NCBI GenBank assembly: GCA_024036415.1
Contig: JAMWET010000767.1
Location: 167,792 to 231,791, forward strand
Direction: 5' to 3'
Length of the DNA stretch: 64,000 nt
Origin: Prochilodus magdalenae
Lineage: Eukaryota > Chordata > Actinopteri > Characiformes > Prochilodontidae
How positions within the stretch are numbered: the first letter of the stretch is position 1; each line of letters starts with the position of its first letter. This document shows positions 12,561-25,435 of this stretch, piece after piece. Below the pieces are notes generated by a model that ran no database searches, was not told the origin of the DNA, and was given only the letters and a program-made list of their open reading frames with translations. Both the position numbers and the translations under genes were made by a program.

Positions 12561-13869
12561 TTACTGAGTTACTGTACACCAACACACCTCTTACAGCACA
12601 CTAACGCATTACACTTACTGAGTTACTGTACACCAACACACTACTTACAGTACACTAACACATTACACTTACTGAGTTACTGTACACCAACACACTACTT
12701 ACAGTACACTAACACACTACACTTACTGAGTTACTGTACACCATCGCACTACTTACAGCACACTACCACATTACACTTACTGAGTTACTGTACACCAACA
12801 CGCTACTTACAGCACACTAACACATTACACTTACTGAGTTACTGTACACCAACACACTACTTACAGTACACTAACACATTACACTTACTGAGTTACTGTA
12901 CACCAACACGCTACTTACAGCACACTAACACATTACACTTACTGAGTTACTGTACACCAACACACTTTTTACAGCACACTAACACATTACACTTACTGAG
13001 TTACTGTACACCAACACACTACTTACAGCACACTAACGCATTACACTTACTGAGTTACTGTACACCAACACACTACTTACAGTACACTACCACATTACAC
13101 TTACTGAGCTACTGTACACCAACACACTACTTACAGTACACTAACACATTACACTTACTGAGTTACTGTACACCAACACACTACTTACAGTACACTAACA
13201 CATTATACTTACTGAGCTACTGTACACCAACACACTACTTACAGTACACTAACACATTACACTTACGGAGTTACTGTACACCAACACACTACTTACAGTA
13301 CACTAACACATTATACTTACTGAGTTACTGTACACCAACACACTACTTACAGTACACTAACGCATTACACTTACTGAGTTACTGTACACCAACACACTAC
13401 TTACAGTACACTAACACATTACACTTACTGAGTTACTGTACACCATCACACTACTTACAGTACACTAACACATTACACTTACGGAGTTACTGTACACCAA
13501 CACACTACTTACAGTACACTAACACACTACACTTACTGAGTAACTGTACACCATCACACTACTTACAGTACACTAACACATTACACTTACTGAGTTACTG
13601 TACACCAACACACTACTTACATTGCTCACAGTTCACTAACACCTTTCACTTACTGAGTTACTGTACACCAACACACTACTTACATTGCTCACAGTTCACT
13701 AACACCTTACACTTACTGAGTTACTGTACACCAACACACTACTTACACTACTTACAGTACACTACCACATTACACTTACTGAGTTACTGTACACCAACAC
13801 ACTACTTACACTACACTACCACATTACACTTACTGAGTTACTGTACACCAACACACTACTTACAGCACA

Positions 13870-15705
13870 CTAACACATTACACTTACTGAGTTACTGTAC
13901 ACCAGCACGCTACTTACAGCACACTAACACATTACACTTACTGAGTTACTGTACACCAACACGCTACTTACAGCACACTAACACATTACACTTACTGAGT
14001 TACTGTACACCAACACGCTACTTACAGCACACTAACACATTACACTTACTGAGTTACTGTACACCAACACACTTTTTACAGCACACTAACACATTACACT
14101 TACTGAGTTACTGTACACCAACACACTACTTACAGCACACTAACGCATTACACTTACTGAGTTACTGTACACCAACACACTACTTACAGTACACTAACAC
14201 ATTACACTTACTGAGTTACTGTACACCAACACACTACTTACAGTACACTAACACACTACACTTACTGAGTTACTGTACACCATCGCACTACTTACAGCAC
14301 ACTAACACATTACACTTACTGAGTTACTGTACACCAACACGCTACTTACAGCACACTAACACATTACACTTACTGAGTTACTGTACACCAACACACTACT
14401 TACAGTACACTAACACATTACACTTACTGAGTTACTGTACACCAACACGCTACTTACAGCACACTAACACATTACACTTACTGAGTTACTGTACACCAAC
14501 ACACTTTTTACAGTACACTAACACATTACACTTACTGAGTTACTGTACACCAACACACTACTTACAGCACACTAACACATTACACTTACTGAGTTACTGT
14601 ACACCAACACACTACTTACAGTACACTACCACATTACACTTACTGAGCTACTGTACACCAACACACTACTTACAGTACACTAACACATTACACTTACTGA
14701 GTTACTGTACACCAACACACTACTTACAGTACACTAACACATTATACTTACTGAGCTACTGTACACCAACACACTACTTACAGTACACTAACACATTACA
14801 CTTACTGAGTTACTGTACACCAGCACGCTACTTACAGCACACTAACACATTACACTTACTGAGTTACTGTACACCAACACGCTACTTACAGCACACTAAC
14901 ACATTACACTTACTGAGTTACTGTACACCAACACGCTACTTACAGCACACTAACACATTACACTTACTGAGTTACTGTACACCAACACACTTTTTACAGC
15001 ACACTAACACATTACACTTACTGAGTTACTGTACACCAACACACTACTTACAGCACACTAACGCATTACACTTACTGAGTTACTGTACACCAACACACTA
15101 CTTACAGTACACTAACACATTACACTTACTGAGTTACTGTACACCAACACACTACTTACAGTACACTAACACACTACACTTACTGAGTTACTGTACACCA
15201 TCGCACTACTTACAGCACACTAACACATTACACTTACTGAGTTACTGTACACCAACACGCTACTTACAGCACACTAACACATTACACTTACTGAGTTACT
15301 GTACACCAACACACTACTTACAGTACACTAACACATTACACTTACTGAGTTACTGTACACCAACACGCTACTTACAGCACACTAACACATTACACTTACT
15401 GAGTTACTGTACACCAACACACTTTTTACAGTACACTAACACATTACACTTACTGAGTTACTGTACACCAACACACTACTTACAGCACACTAACACATTA
15501 CACTTACTGAGTTACTGTACACCAACACACTACTTACAGTACACTACCACATTACACTTACTGAGCTACTGTACACCAACACACTACTTACAGTACACTA
15601 ACACATTACACTTACTGAGTTACTGTACACCAACACACTACTTACAGTACACTAACACATTACACTTACTGAGTTACTGTACACCAACACACTACTTACA
15701 GTACA
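13870..15705. repeat. Higher-order 918-bp tandem duplication inside the 54-bp array
   Basis: Rare variants recur with fixed spacing. CCAGCACGCT is at 13,902 and 14,820, and CCATCGCACT at 14,280 and 15,198; both pairs are 918 bp apart, exactly 17 units. The order of the TTTTTACAG and CAGCAC variants between them is also kept. The second copy has one extra 54-bp unit near its end. A third, older copy is seen around 12,741-13,260. This indicates recent growth by unequal exchange or replication slippage of multi-unit blocks. Confidence 0.85.
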
Positions 15706-16139
15706 CTAACACATTATACTTACTGAGCTACTGTACACCAACACACTACTTACAGTACACTAACACATTACACTTACTGAGTTACTGTACATCAACACGC
15801 TACTTACAGTACACTAACACACTATTGTGGAAAGTTATGAAAGTCTGTTGGTCTTATTCGATATTTGCCATTTCCCTCATGTCTTTTTAATTTGATATGT
15901 CACACACACGTACAAATACGAACAGAAAGCAGCTGTAGCCTTTTTCAGTGTATTAGCAGGAACCAGCCGTCCTCTCGACTCCTTACTCCATCACAGACAC
16001 GTAGCGTCCTCCTGGAAGCCCACATTGTGAAATGTTGATTTTTGAGTATGACTATTTGCTTACATGCAGTTAAATATATCTGCCTGTCACTGAGAGACAA
16101 ACACCATGGTCTCATCATCACAGCTTCATATGAGAGCGC

Positions 16140-16520
16140 TCCCGTAGTGACAATGAATGCCCCACTGAACCAGCCTCCAGGCTCATTCGGCTCCTGCCGC
16201 TGCAATTTCACCACAAAACGCGGCGGCTTCGTGGGAAACGTTCACTGAATTTGTTTCTGTCATGTTGCATCTATTTCTGCTTACCAGTCTCCAGGCCCCT
16301 TTGTTAAAACAGAGATGGAGGGGTGAGACGGAGGGAGAAAATGAAATCCATGTTTACCCAATTGAAACTGCAAAGCAATTTTGATTGAACGAGCGCCACA
16401 AATTTGAGCGCACCATTGATGTCCTATTCATCTCCCTTAATGTTGTTACTGTGAAAGGCCAAATTGCATCTCTCGGTGAAACTGGATTATAGGCATTTGT
16501 AAGAGGTTCACAGACACAAA
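16140..16520. other. Possible conserved non-coding element
   Basis: A complex, repeat-free block lies between the minisatellite and the Tc1-like elements. It has balanced composition, homeodomain-type words such as CAATTTTGATTG, and no convincing open frame. It looks like a developmental enhancer region, but only cross-species alignment could show that. Confidence 0.3.
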
Positions 16521-17234
16521 GACAGTTAAGAGGCCTCAGAAAGTGTGTGGGGAAAGAAAAGCAATCCTGCAGCCTCGTTACTGCACCCGGACGTTCTGAA
16601 CAGGCTCAATCAGTTCACTCCTGCCCAACAGACAACGTGGCCAACGGGCCTTAAGTGTCGTTCACACTTTTTGTGAGTTTGCTGTGCGGAATATTGCAGC
16701 GTAATTATTTTAGCGGATTGACTTCATCATTTTTTATGATTCTTAGAAATGGACTCCCTGGACTCATATAAACTGACTCATTAAATTGCATTTCCTTGTT
16801 GCAGTTACTCTGCTTGATAAAACCAGTGCTGACACTTTAATATCTATCATTTTGATTTCAAACCATTTTGCACCATGACAGATGCTTCCAGCAGGAGTGC
16901 GCACTCCCAATCAGCCAGAATCGGAATGAACACACAATCATCCAACTGATTCCTGCTCATCTATGTTGCAGTTCATCTATAGGAAGTACATAGTGTGAAC
17001 CAGCTATACAGGGTGTGCTGACATTTCCATTAGAGGATAATGGCTGCCACTGTGGTTCACTGGAGTCCAGGAGCCTTAGCAAATTGTAACCTTCAGTGGT
17101 GAACAAACTACCCAGGTCGTGTAGTTGAGTTAAAGTAGAGATCCTAGAGGTAAAATATTCCTCCAGTGAAAGTAGAGGTTCCTCCCTTTAGCCCTCCACT
17201 GGAGTAACAGTACTAAAGTATTTACCTTCAAATA
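16521..17234. other. No gene seen
   Basis: Ordinary single-copy sequence with no recognised repeat or open frame of note runs up to the TA target site of the first family I element. Confidence 0.5.
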
Positions 17235-17236
17235 TA

Positions 17237-17778
17237 CAGGGGTTGGACAATGAAACTGAAACACCTGGTTTTAGACCACAATCATTTATTAGTATGGTGT
17301 ATGGTATAGGGAGAGTTGAGGTGCACATTAATTCTGTCGTGATTTGGGCAGCCATGGTTTTATGTTTTTTGGATACAATCCGGGTTAGCACTCGAACATC
17401 CCTTTCAGACAGCTTCCTCTTGCGTCCAGTTAATCCTGTTGGATGTGGTTCGTCCTTCTTGGTGGTATGCTGACATTACCCTGGATACCGTGGCTCTTGA
17501 TACATCACAAAGACTTGCTGTCTTGGTCACAGATGCGCCAGCAAGACGTGCACCAACAGTTTGTCCTCTTTTGAACTCTGGTATGTCACCCATAATGTTG
17601 TGTGCATTGCAATATTTTGAGCAGCACTGTGCTCTTACCTGCTAACTGAACCTTCACACTCTGCTCTTACTGGTGCAATGTGCAATTAATGAAGATTGGC
17701 CACCAGGCTGGTCCAATTTAGCCATGAGACCTCCCACACTAAAATGACAGGTGTTTCATTTTCATTGTCCAACCCCTG
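17237..17778 (-). mobile_element. Tc1-like element, family I copy 1, internally deleted (542 bp)
   Basis: The ends are inverted repeats of about 31 bp starting CAGGGGTTGGACAATGAAAC, with one mismatch between sides. TA lies directly outside each end (17,235-17,236 and 17,779-17,780), the target duplication typical of Tc1/mariner. Inside is an N-terminal transposase remnant on the minus strand. The central catalytic part is missing, so the element could move only with transposase supplied elsewhere. Copies at 27,406 and 30,988 share the same ends but carry a different internal deletion. Confidence 0.93.
17290..17593 (-). pseudogene. Tc1-like transposase N-terminal remnant
   Basis: On the minus strand from 17,593 the frame reads MGDIPEFKRGQTVGARLAG and then VTKTASLCDVSRATVSRVM. 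This is the first helix-turn-helix of the DNA-binding domain of Tc1-like transposases. After EGRTTSNR the frame is lost. A second frame further down (to about 17,290) gives RIVSKKHKTMAAQITTEL, the start of the second DNA-binding subdomain. A frameshift therefore separates the two parts. The DDE catalytic domain is absent. The remnant is about 100 codons, against roughly 340 residues for an intact transposase. It is surely non-functional as an enzyme. Confidence 0.9.
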
Positions 17779-17780
17779 TA

Positions 17781-18564
17781 TACTCCTGAACAATCACAGT
17801 ATTATATATTTGCCACATCTCCATATCTAGTTTTTTGCTATTTTAATTTAGTAATTATTAATGATGGACAGACCCATAGAATTAATCTAAATCTTGTTCC
17901 ACCTCCATTGAAAGTTAATCCTCCTGTAAAGTTCCATTTTGGAGGTTTTAAGGTGGACTGTGTAATGCCATGAGTGCTAGTTTATAGATTGATGTCTTCA
18001 CCTTTTTCTAAAATAAAGCATTAAGATAAACCTCAGGGGAATCTTCTGAGTGGCTGTGTCTTAACTTTTGACTGGTAGTGTAGTTCTGAAAGACTTCCTA
18101 AACAGCCAGTGTTTATGAAGAGGTTATATCATCAAAAGCTTTTCATGTTAATGCAAAGTAGAACATTCCTTTAGCTGCAAAGCTTGGGTATTGGATAAAT
18201 AGCAAATAAACATTGTCATTTTTGTTGCATGTTGCTTAAATAAAACAGGAACTACTAAAAGCCACTGACTAATTTGGTTGTAAAGAAATAGCAACAGGAA
18301 CTATCATCAAATTCCAAGATCGGAAAACCCCAGCACTTATGGAAAATCCTTCCCTGAATCCACACAGGTTGGTATGTAGATTGTAGTAGCGGTTTAAGAC
18401 AGATGCAGTTTGTACCTCGTGAAATCAGCAGATCTATTGGCCATGTGGACCTCTTCAATGGTCTGTTGCCAAAAGGGTCTGAGCAGTGCTCAGTGTAGAG
18501 AAGTTGGACGCTGTGTTGCATTTCTGCGTGCATTTTGAGGCAGGGAGAAATCGCATGCACACTT
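17781..18564. other. No gene seen
   Basis: AT-rich sequence contains a 101-codon minus-strand frame (18,255-18,560) that resembles no known protein. No repeat was recognised with confidence. Confidence 0.5.
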
Positions 18565-19140
18565 TGCCAAATGTAATTATGGCTTCACAGGGCCACTTCC
18601 CTCTGCTTGGCTGGTCGTAGCAGCAGGGGGACATGGGGAGAAAATGGACGGCTTATTCACTGGGCTATGAAAAGACCTGTAAACAATCGCCCCAACAGTG
18701 TTGGCCGAGTGCTGGGAACTGGCAAGGAGAGCGAGGCTGCTGGGCGGAGCAAGGCCCACACGCTCCCCGTCCTGACCTGCCGCACTCCGGCAGCTGCCAT
18801 AGGGAGGCAGAGAGTGGACGAGGCCCCTTAACACACATGCACACAGTAATAAGCCCACTCAAAGAGCCGCCTGTCCCATTCAAACGCAGCCTAATCCCTC
18901 TCTCTCCCACCGTGAGCCAACTTGAGCCAACCAAGCTCAATGGATGTCCCAGCCCATCGCTAGCCAGCCAGGACTTCCTTTGAGTCTGAAAAAAGACACT
19001 TAACTTCATAGTGTCGCACTTGAATGTGCTTTTGGTTCTGCCATTATGGGAGGAAAAAAGCCTCAACTCAAACTCAATATGGCCCAGGCACAAAAGGCCT
19101 CCCTGGCACGGCATTGTCAGCATTTGGAGAAGTAACTAAG
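18565..19140. other. GC-richer single-copy block, possible conserved non-coding element
   Basis: Composition shifts to GC-richer, complex sequence. Frames are open on both strands (74 to 152 codons), as expected when stop-rich AT words are rare. None resembles a protein I know, and the overlapping frames argue against coding. A regulatory block is plausible but unproven. Confidence 0.3.
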
Positions 19141-21648
19141 CTCTTAAGCCCAGGCCTCTTTTACACCTGCACTTGATTCGAAGCATATGGGCCTCTGATG
19201 GGTCCACAATTGGTCATTGATATCACTTGATATTTGTCCTATGATTCATTCAGGTTGTTAACTGAAAGAGTTATTAGCCCATTCTTCACACGTGAGAAGT
19301 AGTGGTTCCTCATGAGGCTCTCACATTAGTGTGGGTAGAACTTGCTATGTGTCAGTGTGTAAACAAAGTACTGGAGCAGGAGATATCATACCCATGGAGC
19401 TCTATGGCAGTTTTATAGACTCTGAGCTTGAGAACTGAGCATACAGCAGCTCTCTTTTGCTGGAACACCTGTTCCCGTCTCACTGACGCTATCTGTAAAA
19501 ACAAGAAGCTCCTGTAAAACCATTTAGATGGTAGATTTGTGTGTGTGAGTGGATTTGTTTTTGGACATTTTAAGGACAAACAAGCTAAACCTAAAACTAA
19601 AACTGTCCTAAAAACAGTTACATGTCTCATTTGTGTGAAAACGAAAAAGGGTAAGACTTGTTATTAGGCACACACACACACTCAAATGTATACCAGTGAA
19701 ACTGAAATGTATGTACAACAGCTGCTATTCAGTTTGGCATGGACTGGATACGTTTCTGAAAGTATGCCACATCAATGTTCAGTCAATCTTGCATCTAAGT
19801 ATTGTGGAGTTTGTCTGGATTTGGTGGATGCCCTCCCTGGCACAATTATGAGGAGAAGTTCCTGTAGACTGGGATTTTAGCCACTGGTGATAGACCCGTA
19901 TGACTGTATGCTTCCAACTGCAGATTCAGCTACTTCCTTCAGTCTATGGTCTTTGGCATGCCTGAATGTCATTGCACAAGACATCTACTGCACTGTAGCA
20001 CCTCTGCTCCATTTATGAACCCCGTCACTGACACCCCACAGGTATTTATAGCCTCATCATCTTTGTGAAATGTCATCTGCAGGAGCCTGAGGTTAAACAT
20101 GCAAGGTGTCTTATATACTTCATGTGTAATGCACGTTTCTATATTTCCATATATACTGTAATTTCATTTCCATCTCTGTGGATTCTATATATATTAAACA
20201 AAGTTTGTGTTATCAGGAAGTAGTTGCCTATGAAATTTATTAAAGCTTTTCTGGTCTGGATGCACCATCTGAGTTACTGGTTGTGCTACCTGACTTCAGA
20301 CTAATCAAAAATAAAACAGGCATCTACTTAGACACCTACAGAAACCTCTGTCCCTGAACGTACCATTTATACTTACATTTTTTAAATAAATAAAAACATT
20401 ATAATAATAACAACACATGTTCATCTTTTCTTCCTGAGGAAGTCAAAACCATATGACATGGTAAACCAAACCAGTCTTGCCAAAATAATCCCAGAAGGAC
20501 ATTTTTCCAAAAGTTGTAAAAAGGCTTCTGGCATTACACCATAAAGTTTACGTGGGGTCTTCTTTAAGATGTATTAGCCTGACCTGTGTCTAGTAAAAGC
20601 GTGTCAAAATAAATATTAAGACTGATACCGTCTGGTTCTTTTTGGTGGCTAAAGCTAACGTGTATTCTCTGTACTTAGCATTAGAACTGAACTTGAGTAA
20701 CTGTTCGCTGATGGTGACTGTGTTATGAGTTATGGTTCAGCTAGTTTCCTGAGAAAATATCCACCTGTGGTTTGTCACACCATCCTGACTTTAGGAAATG
20801 TGTGGAACTGAGTAAACTACAATGCCAGTGTTAATTCTCCATTGAAATCCTTTTAAGTGTCTAGTGCTTAATCTAAGTCTGGGAAAGCGGCTCTACAATG
20901 GGCCGTTATGCACTGCCCTGTCCAGAATCAATGACCAGCTTTCAGTAAGCTACATTAGTACGAGTTCATTACAGACGGATATTCCGGCCTGCAAACACAG
21001 TGTGAGAAAACATGTTATATGTATAATAACATAATAATGACTTCCTCTTCTATTTATAGGTGATGTATAATTATGTTTTCATTGCCATACAATTTTATAC
21101 AGTTCTGCATGTGACATGCTTACAGCGTATCATTGCTGAAGAAACAAAACCTCTTCATTCTTGTTGTATTTCAGTGTTTGGCACATTTTGATGCCTGAAA
21201 AAAATTGTGTGTAATGAGCTTTAAATATATTGTGTGCAGAAATGAACTCAAATCACGTACGTAATTACAAACAAAGATAAAACCGAGATATGAGGTTGTG
21301 TTCTGACAGGAGCAATATGCTGTGCCACTACTACAGAGACCACCCTTCATTTATGTTATAGTTATGGCTTTTCAGCATCAGAGAAAAACATATATACACA
21401 TATATAAACATATTGGTCGCTGTCCATAGAATAACATGTATATCCATTTCTGCTGAGGTTGGATTTTATGCATTGTGTTAACGCAGCAGCTGCCTTTTAC
21501 ACTAGTTAAAACAATCATGATGAAAGTACCAACAGAAATGGCCCCAAACTGACTGGAAAACAAGACATCTGGTCACCGTGACTTACATTGAAATTAAATT
21601 CGATTTTTGGCCCCATCTGTAAAGTTATCATTTTGGAGATACTTGTTT
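19141..21648. other. No gene seen; one short dispersed repeat
   Basis: This is AT-rich, stop-dense sequence. The segment 20,753-20,850 (AAAATATCCACCTGTGGTTT through TTCTCCATTGAAAT) recurs in diverged form at 23,897-24,020, so it belongs to an unnamed interspersed repeat. Confidence 0.5.
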
Positions 21649-21649
21649 T

Positions 21650-22365
21650 CCATTGGACAGCAATGACTCTGCTGAAACTTGGTGGCTGGGTTTGATATCA
21701 TGAGACAAATGATTTAGGTTTCACACTCGTTTGTGCATGTGACATAAGTAAGGACAGGCCTCATTACTGTACCTGACCGACACAACAGCCACGATTGCAG
21801 AGATTTAACCCCCCACGATTCATATTGTTAGTGCGAGCACCACTGGCAGACAACTGCACGACGCAGGACTACATACACATAGACCATTCCGACGACTGCC
21901 CTTAACACCACATCAACATCACCAAAGACTGCAATGGTGTTGTGCCAGACTGTCATTGAGTGACAGCGGGGGTGGCAGCGGGTCACCTTCAGTGACGAGT
22001 CCTGCTTTTGTTTTGGTGGAGGCGACCAAGAAATCAGTGTGTGGAGAGGCCATGACATCACATGTCCAGAAGACCTGGTGTTAGTCCACCTCCACCCTTA
22101 ATGCAAGATCGACAGGAACTGTGTGAGACTATTCAAGCTGCATGGGATGAATTATCACAGGACACCATTAGGAATTTCGACAACTCCATGCTGATATGTC
22201 TGGCATGTTGCATGGCAGCCCGAAGTCATACTGAGAGACACTACTTCTGTATGTAAATATTGATCATATCACTCAAAATGTATCATTTATTGTTCCTGGT
22301 AATCTTTATTTACCTCCTCAGTACCATTGCAATCCCACGTTTCCTTCTGGGTGCAACTATCCTTT
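21650..22365 (+). mobile_element. Tc1-like element, family II copy A (decayed)
   Basis: This copy aligns by eye along its length with two others at 27,228-28,527 (opposite strand) and 30,890-32,095. The right end TTCCTTCTGGGTGCAACTAT matches the ends of copy B. The middle carries decayed transposase sequence. It is shorter than an intact Tc1-like element (about 1.2-1.6 kb) and full of stops, so it is a fossil. Confidence 0.8.
21820..22215 (+). pseudogene. Tc1-like transposase remnant (family II copy A)
   Basis: Near 21,898 the plus strand reads LPLTPHQHHQRLQW, the segment before the catalytic core in this family. Further on, CACCTTCAGTGACGAGTCCT (21,985-22,004) is the eroded DNA of the V-x-FSDES motif that is intact in copy B. 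Frameshifts and stops break the frame repeatedly. CTGTGTGAGACTATTCAAGC and what follows correspond to downstream parts seen in copies B and C. No functional product is expected. Confidence 0.8.
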
Positions 22366-22374
22366 GCTTTCAGG

Positions 22375-22760
22375 TCCCACTCTGTTTAGGAAGCATGTTT
22401 TCAGTTTTCATATTTTCCCAGACCAGTCTCTTCCAGGTGGCTGCATTTGCTGCTTCTCAGAATCCAAAAGATTCCAAAAAACATTCAGTGGTGTTGATAT
22501 CTGGACTCTGGGCTGGTCAGTCCATTGTCCTGAGAACACCAGCAGCTTCTTTATTTAATGTGTTGTACCCCCTTTCCTCATTAAGGGGCTTCTTGACAGT
22601 TACATATCCTTTCCGAGCCAAAGTGTTGAGTTGTGTTCTCACAGTGGAAGGAGGTCAGAAACACCTGTGGATGTTTTCAGATCTGAAGCAATAGTGGAGC
22701 TTGACTTACTTCTCTCTCTCAAAAGCTGTAAGAATTGTTAATCTGAATATGGTGGGGGGC
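22375..22760 (-). pseudogene. Tc1-like transposase C-terminal fragment, opposite orientation
   Basis: On the minus strand around 22,485-22,530 the frame reads PAQSPDINTTE, matching the W-P-x-QSPDLNPIE motif near the last catalytic acidic residue of Tc1-like transposases. The surrounding text (CTGCTTCTCAGAATCC and the 22,640-22,690 segment) resembles a dispersed fish repeat I recall. It abuts the right end of family II copy A. The frame is broken by stops and no ends were identified, so this is a fragment of a further Tc1-related element. Confidence 0.6.
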
Positions 22761-22884
22761 AATGTTGGTGAATCTACCAGCTCTAACGTATATAGAGGGT
22801 CCCAGTTCATCTCCATCCTTTACTAATGTGTTAAAAATCCTGTTTTTTAACTGATGGGTTCAATATTTACTCGCAGGTTCCTGT

Positions 22885-23265
22885 TCATGATCTGCATTCA
22901 TGTCTTTGTCTGTGTGCATGTTGTTGTATGTGTGAGCGCATGTGTTGAGATGTTTGTGTCTGCATTCGTGCGTTCATGCCCGTGCGTGCTTCTCGGTGTG
23001 TGTGTGGAGCCTGGTGGTGGCACACATTTGGGGGGCTGCTCATCTGCATCACGCCATGCCCCATCAGCTCCATCAGGCTGTGGGAGAACAAAGCCTGTAC
23101 ATTTCCACAGCCATGCGCCTGCAGGGAGAATACTCATCATAATTAGCCCAATGATGAGGCGCTGTGATGCACCGCACAGCAGGCTCCTGTCTTCTTTCTC
23201 TCTCTCTCTGCCTTTCCCTCCCTCTTCTCTTGTCTTCCTCCCTGTCTCCTTTCTTCATTACTAAG
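22885..23265. repeat. Low-complexity GT-rich then CT-rich tract
   Basis: 22,900-23,030 is rich in TGTGTG and GTGCATG words, and 23,190-23,260 in CTCTCT words. Long overlapping frames on both strands here are a by-product of this biased composition. Confidence 0.7.
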
Positions 23266-25435
23266 GGGAAAGATGGGGAGGGAGGTGGGGAGGTTTTCAC
23301 AAGGTATTGTTGTCTGAGAAGCCACTGCATTTAGACGAGGCACGGCAAGCCTATTTATACAACCGCAGGCAACTTGTACAGCTTTACAACTGCAACCATT
23401 AAAACATTTACACTGAAGATATATGTTTATATATAGATATATGCAAATAAACCAAAGAAATATTAAAATATATAAGGAAATGTTGATTTGTGCATGTCCA
23501 TGGAGGTTACTAGAATTCCTTAAATGCCCAAGAGGTGTTGGCATGGCCACTAATGCATTCCTATTTAGTCCTACAACTATACTATCCTATGTCCTGACTT
23601 CCATATAATATACTGTGTTATAAGTATGTAATAATAATGTAATAATAATGATTAAATTCCATAGTTATTAAAAGCATGTTACAAATGCTGAGCAAATATA
23701 CATAAAGACCACCTGACATTTCTGCAAAGCTGTCGGAAAACTCGAGGTGCAGAACTCGAAGCATCAAATAACCCCTGTCTCAAGCATTTTCTGTGCTACC
23801 CAATCAGATCTGAAAGTAGGCAGACCTTCGGTGATGCTACAGTCACTGAGCACCCTGAACTATGCGGTGCTACAGATCACAATACGCTCACCATAAATAG
23901 AAAATATCCACTTGTGGTTTGTTCACACCATGCTGACTGTCCATGGGAGCTAGCGGAACTATGATGGAGCTAGGTGAACCCCCATCCCCATGGTAATTCT
24001 CCATTGAAATGTGTGAGAAACTGCACACATGACTTTCTGTTTCTACTGTAAATAAAAATAGAAAGTAGTTTGTTCCAGTTTAGCTTGTTTTTGCTAGCAG
24101 CACCATGCTTGCTTGTTGACTCTTTAGGCACCATTGCAATTCAGTAACATGTTTAAGAATCCCTGTTTTAAATGAATTGGCAAACAGAGGTTGGGTTTAT
24201 TTAAAAGGTCAGCCAACCCTTCTTTAATAAAGAAACAAAACCAGGTGCTTCAGATCAACTCCAAGCTACTAGGAAAAGGGACAGTGGGATCATAATAGGC
24301 ATTATAAGTGTGGCACTAAAAAAACCTCACAGGGAACTGGATGGCACTGATCAACAGCTATTGATCATTTCTTAGCGATGAATGTGATGATCACCACAAG
24401 CTAGAAGCTTCTCCCTCCAGCTCTCTTCATTTCTCTGAATTCAATTTAACTGAATTTAACCGAAGACAGAAGTAACAGATAACCAGCATTTACACAAAGT
24501 GAAATAACACAGTGATCGAAGCTGGTTGTGTCCTGAGCTGCAGAAATGGCAGTGATCACAGAGAGTTAGCTAACCTGATCGGCCGATGCAGACTGGCCAA
24601 GAAATCTCTCAATAAATCAATACAAACTGGCTTTAAACAGTGAAATAATGCACCAAGTCATCAATACGGGACATGTGTTTGCATAACAAAGTTATTTCCT
24701 CATGTCTGAGCCTGAACTAGGCTACATATTGATTATTGATTATTAATGATTATTAACTATTATTGATTAGTACTGATTACCATATATTGAACTCCTAAAA
24801 TGACTATTAAACACATCATTATACCAGGATTTAAAAGATTTTAATCTTGAAATTTCATATCATTGCCATTTTGTATGCCGCTGAGCTGAAATCACATCAG
24901 ACTCATCTTTCTCCATACGTGAGAAGCCTTGTGCCATTGTTATTGCTTTCTTTTTTTTGTGATCAATATTTTATTAACAAGTAAGCACATAGAACAAAGA
25001 ACTATGTTCACAGAGTCCAAGATATGGTTCTGTAAAGTGCTTCAAAATAGGTATACCTAGAATAGTAGTTACTATTAGATAGCAATAGTAGAACATTAAC
25101 AATGACCATATTAATGGTACACACAGGAGGAGAGGACATGCATAATAATAATACAAATGATGCATTTAATAAATAATTAGATAAATGGATTCAGTCCACA
25201 GTGAGAGTTTGAGAGTTTCACACTCACATACCAATTAACAAACGTCACTAAGCTCTCATTACTTTGAACACTTGTCTATATTTTGCGGATAATACATTGA
25301 ATCTGAGCTCCGCATTTGTCATTTATATTGACTAAAGATTTCACGATGACTGGAACAAACTCAATTCTTTCAAAGAAGTTGCATTTAAAATGAAGAACGT
25401 ACTTAATATCTGGTAAAGTTCCTAAGACAGCACGT
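23266..25435. other. No gene seen
   Basis: AT-rich sequence. The segment 23,897-24,020 is the partner of the short repeat at 20,753-20,850. TATTGATTATTAATGATTAT-type simple sequence lies near 24,728-24,790. No gene or transposon end was recognised. Confidence 0.5.

Larger units (their letters stand above)
10618..15823. repeat. 54-bp minisatellite, about 96 copies over 5.2 kb
   Basis: The unit is 54 bp and carries the core TTACTGAGTTACTGTACACC followed by an ACACACTACTTACAG-type segment and an ACACTAACACATTAC-type segment. Recurring variants are CAGTAC versus CAGCAC, TTTTTACAG for TACTTACAG, CCATCGCACT, GAGCTACT, and a 53-bp form with ACACAACACG. Within each CAGTAC unit TACTGTA and TACAGTA can pair across 15 bases as a 7-bp hairpin; the CAGCAC variant breaks it. 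The length is a multiple of three and one plus-strand frame is open in the consensus, but there is no start codon and many indels, so it is not coding. Confidence 0.98.

Noticed and set aside
10618..15823. Regularly spaced direct repeats that could suggest a CRISPR array or a coding repeat
   Set aside because: The whole 54-bp unit is conserved, with no unique spacers, the context is vertebrate, and the open frame lacks a start and is broken by indels.
18665..19123. 152-codon minus-strand ORF
   Set aside because: Another long frame runs on the opposite strand through the same GC-rich stretch. There is no protein resemblance and no splice context.
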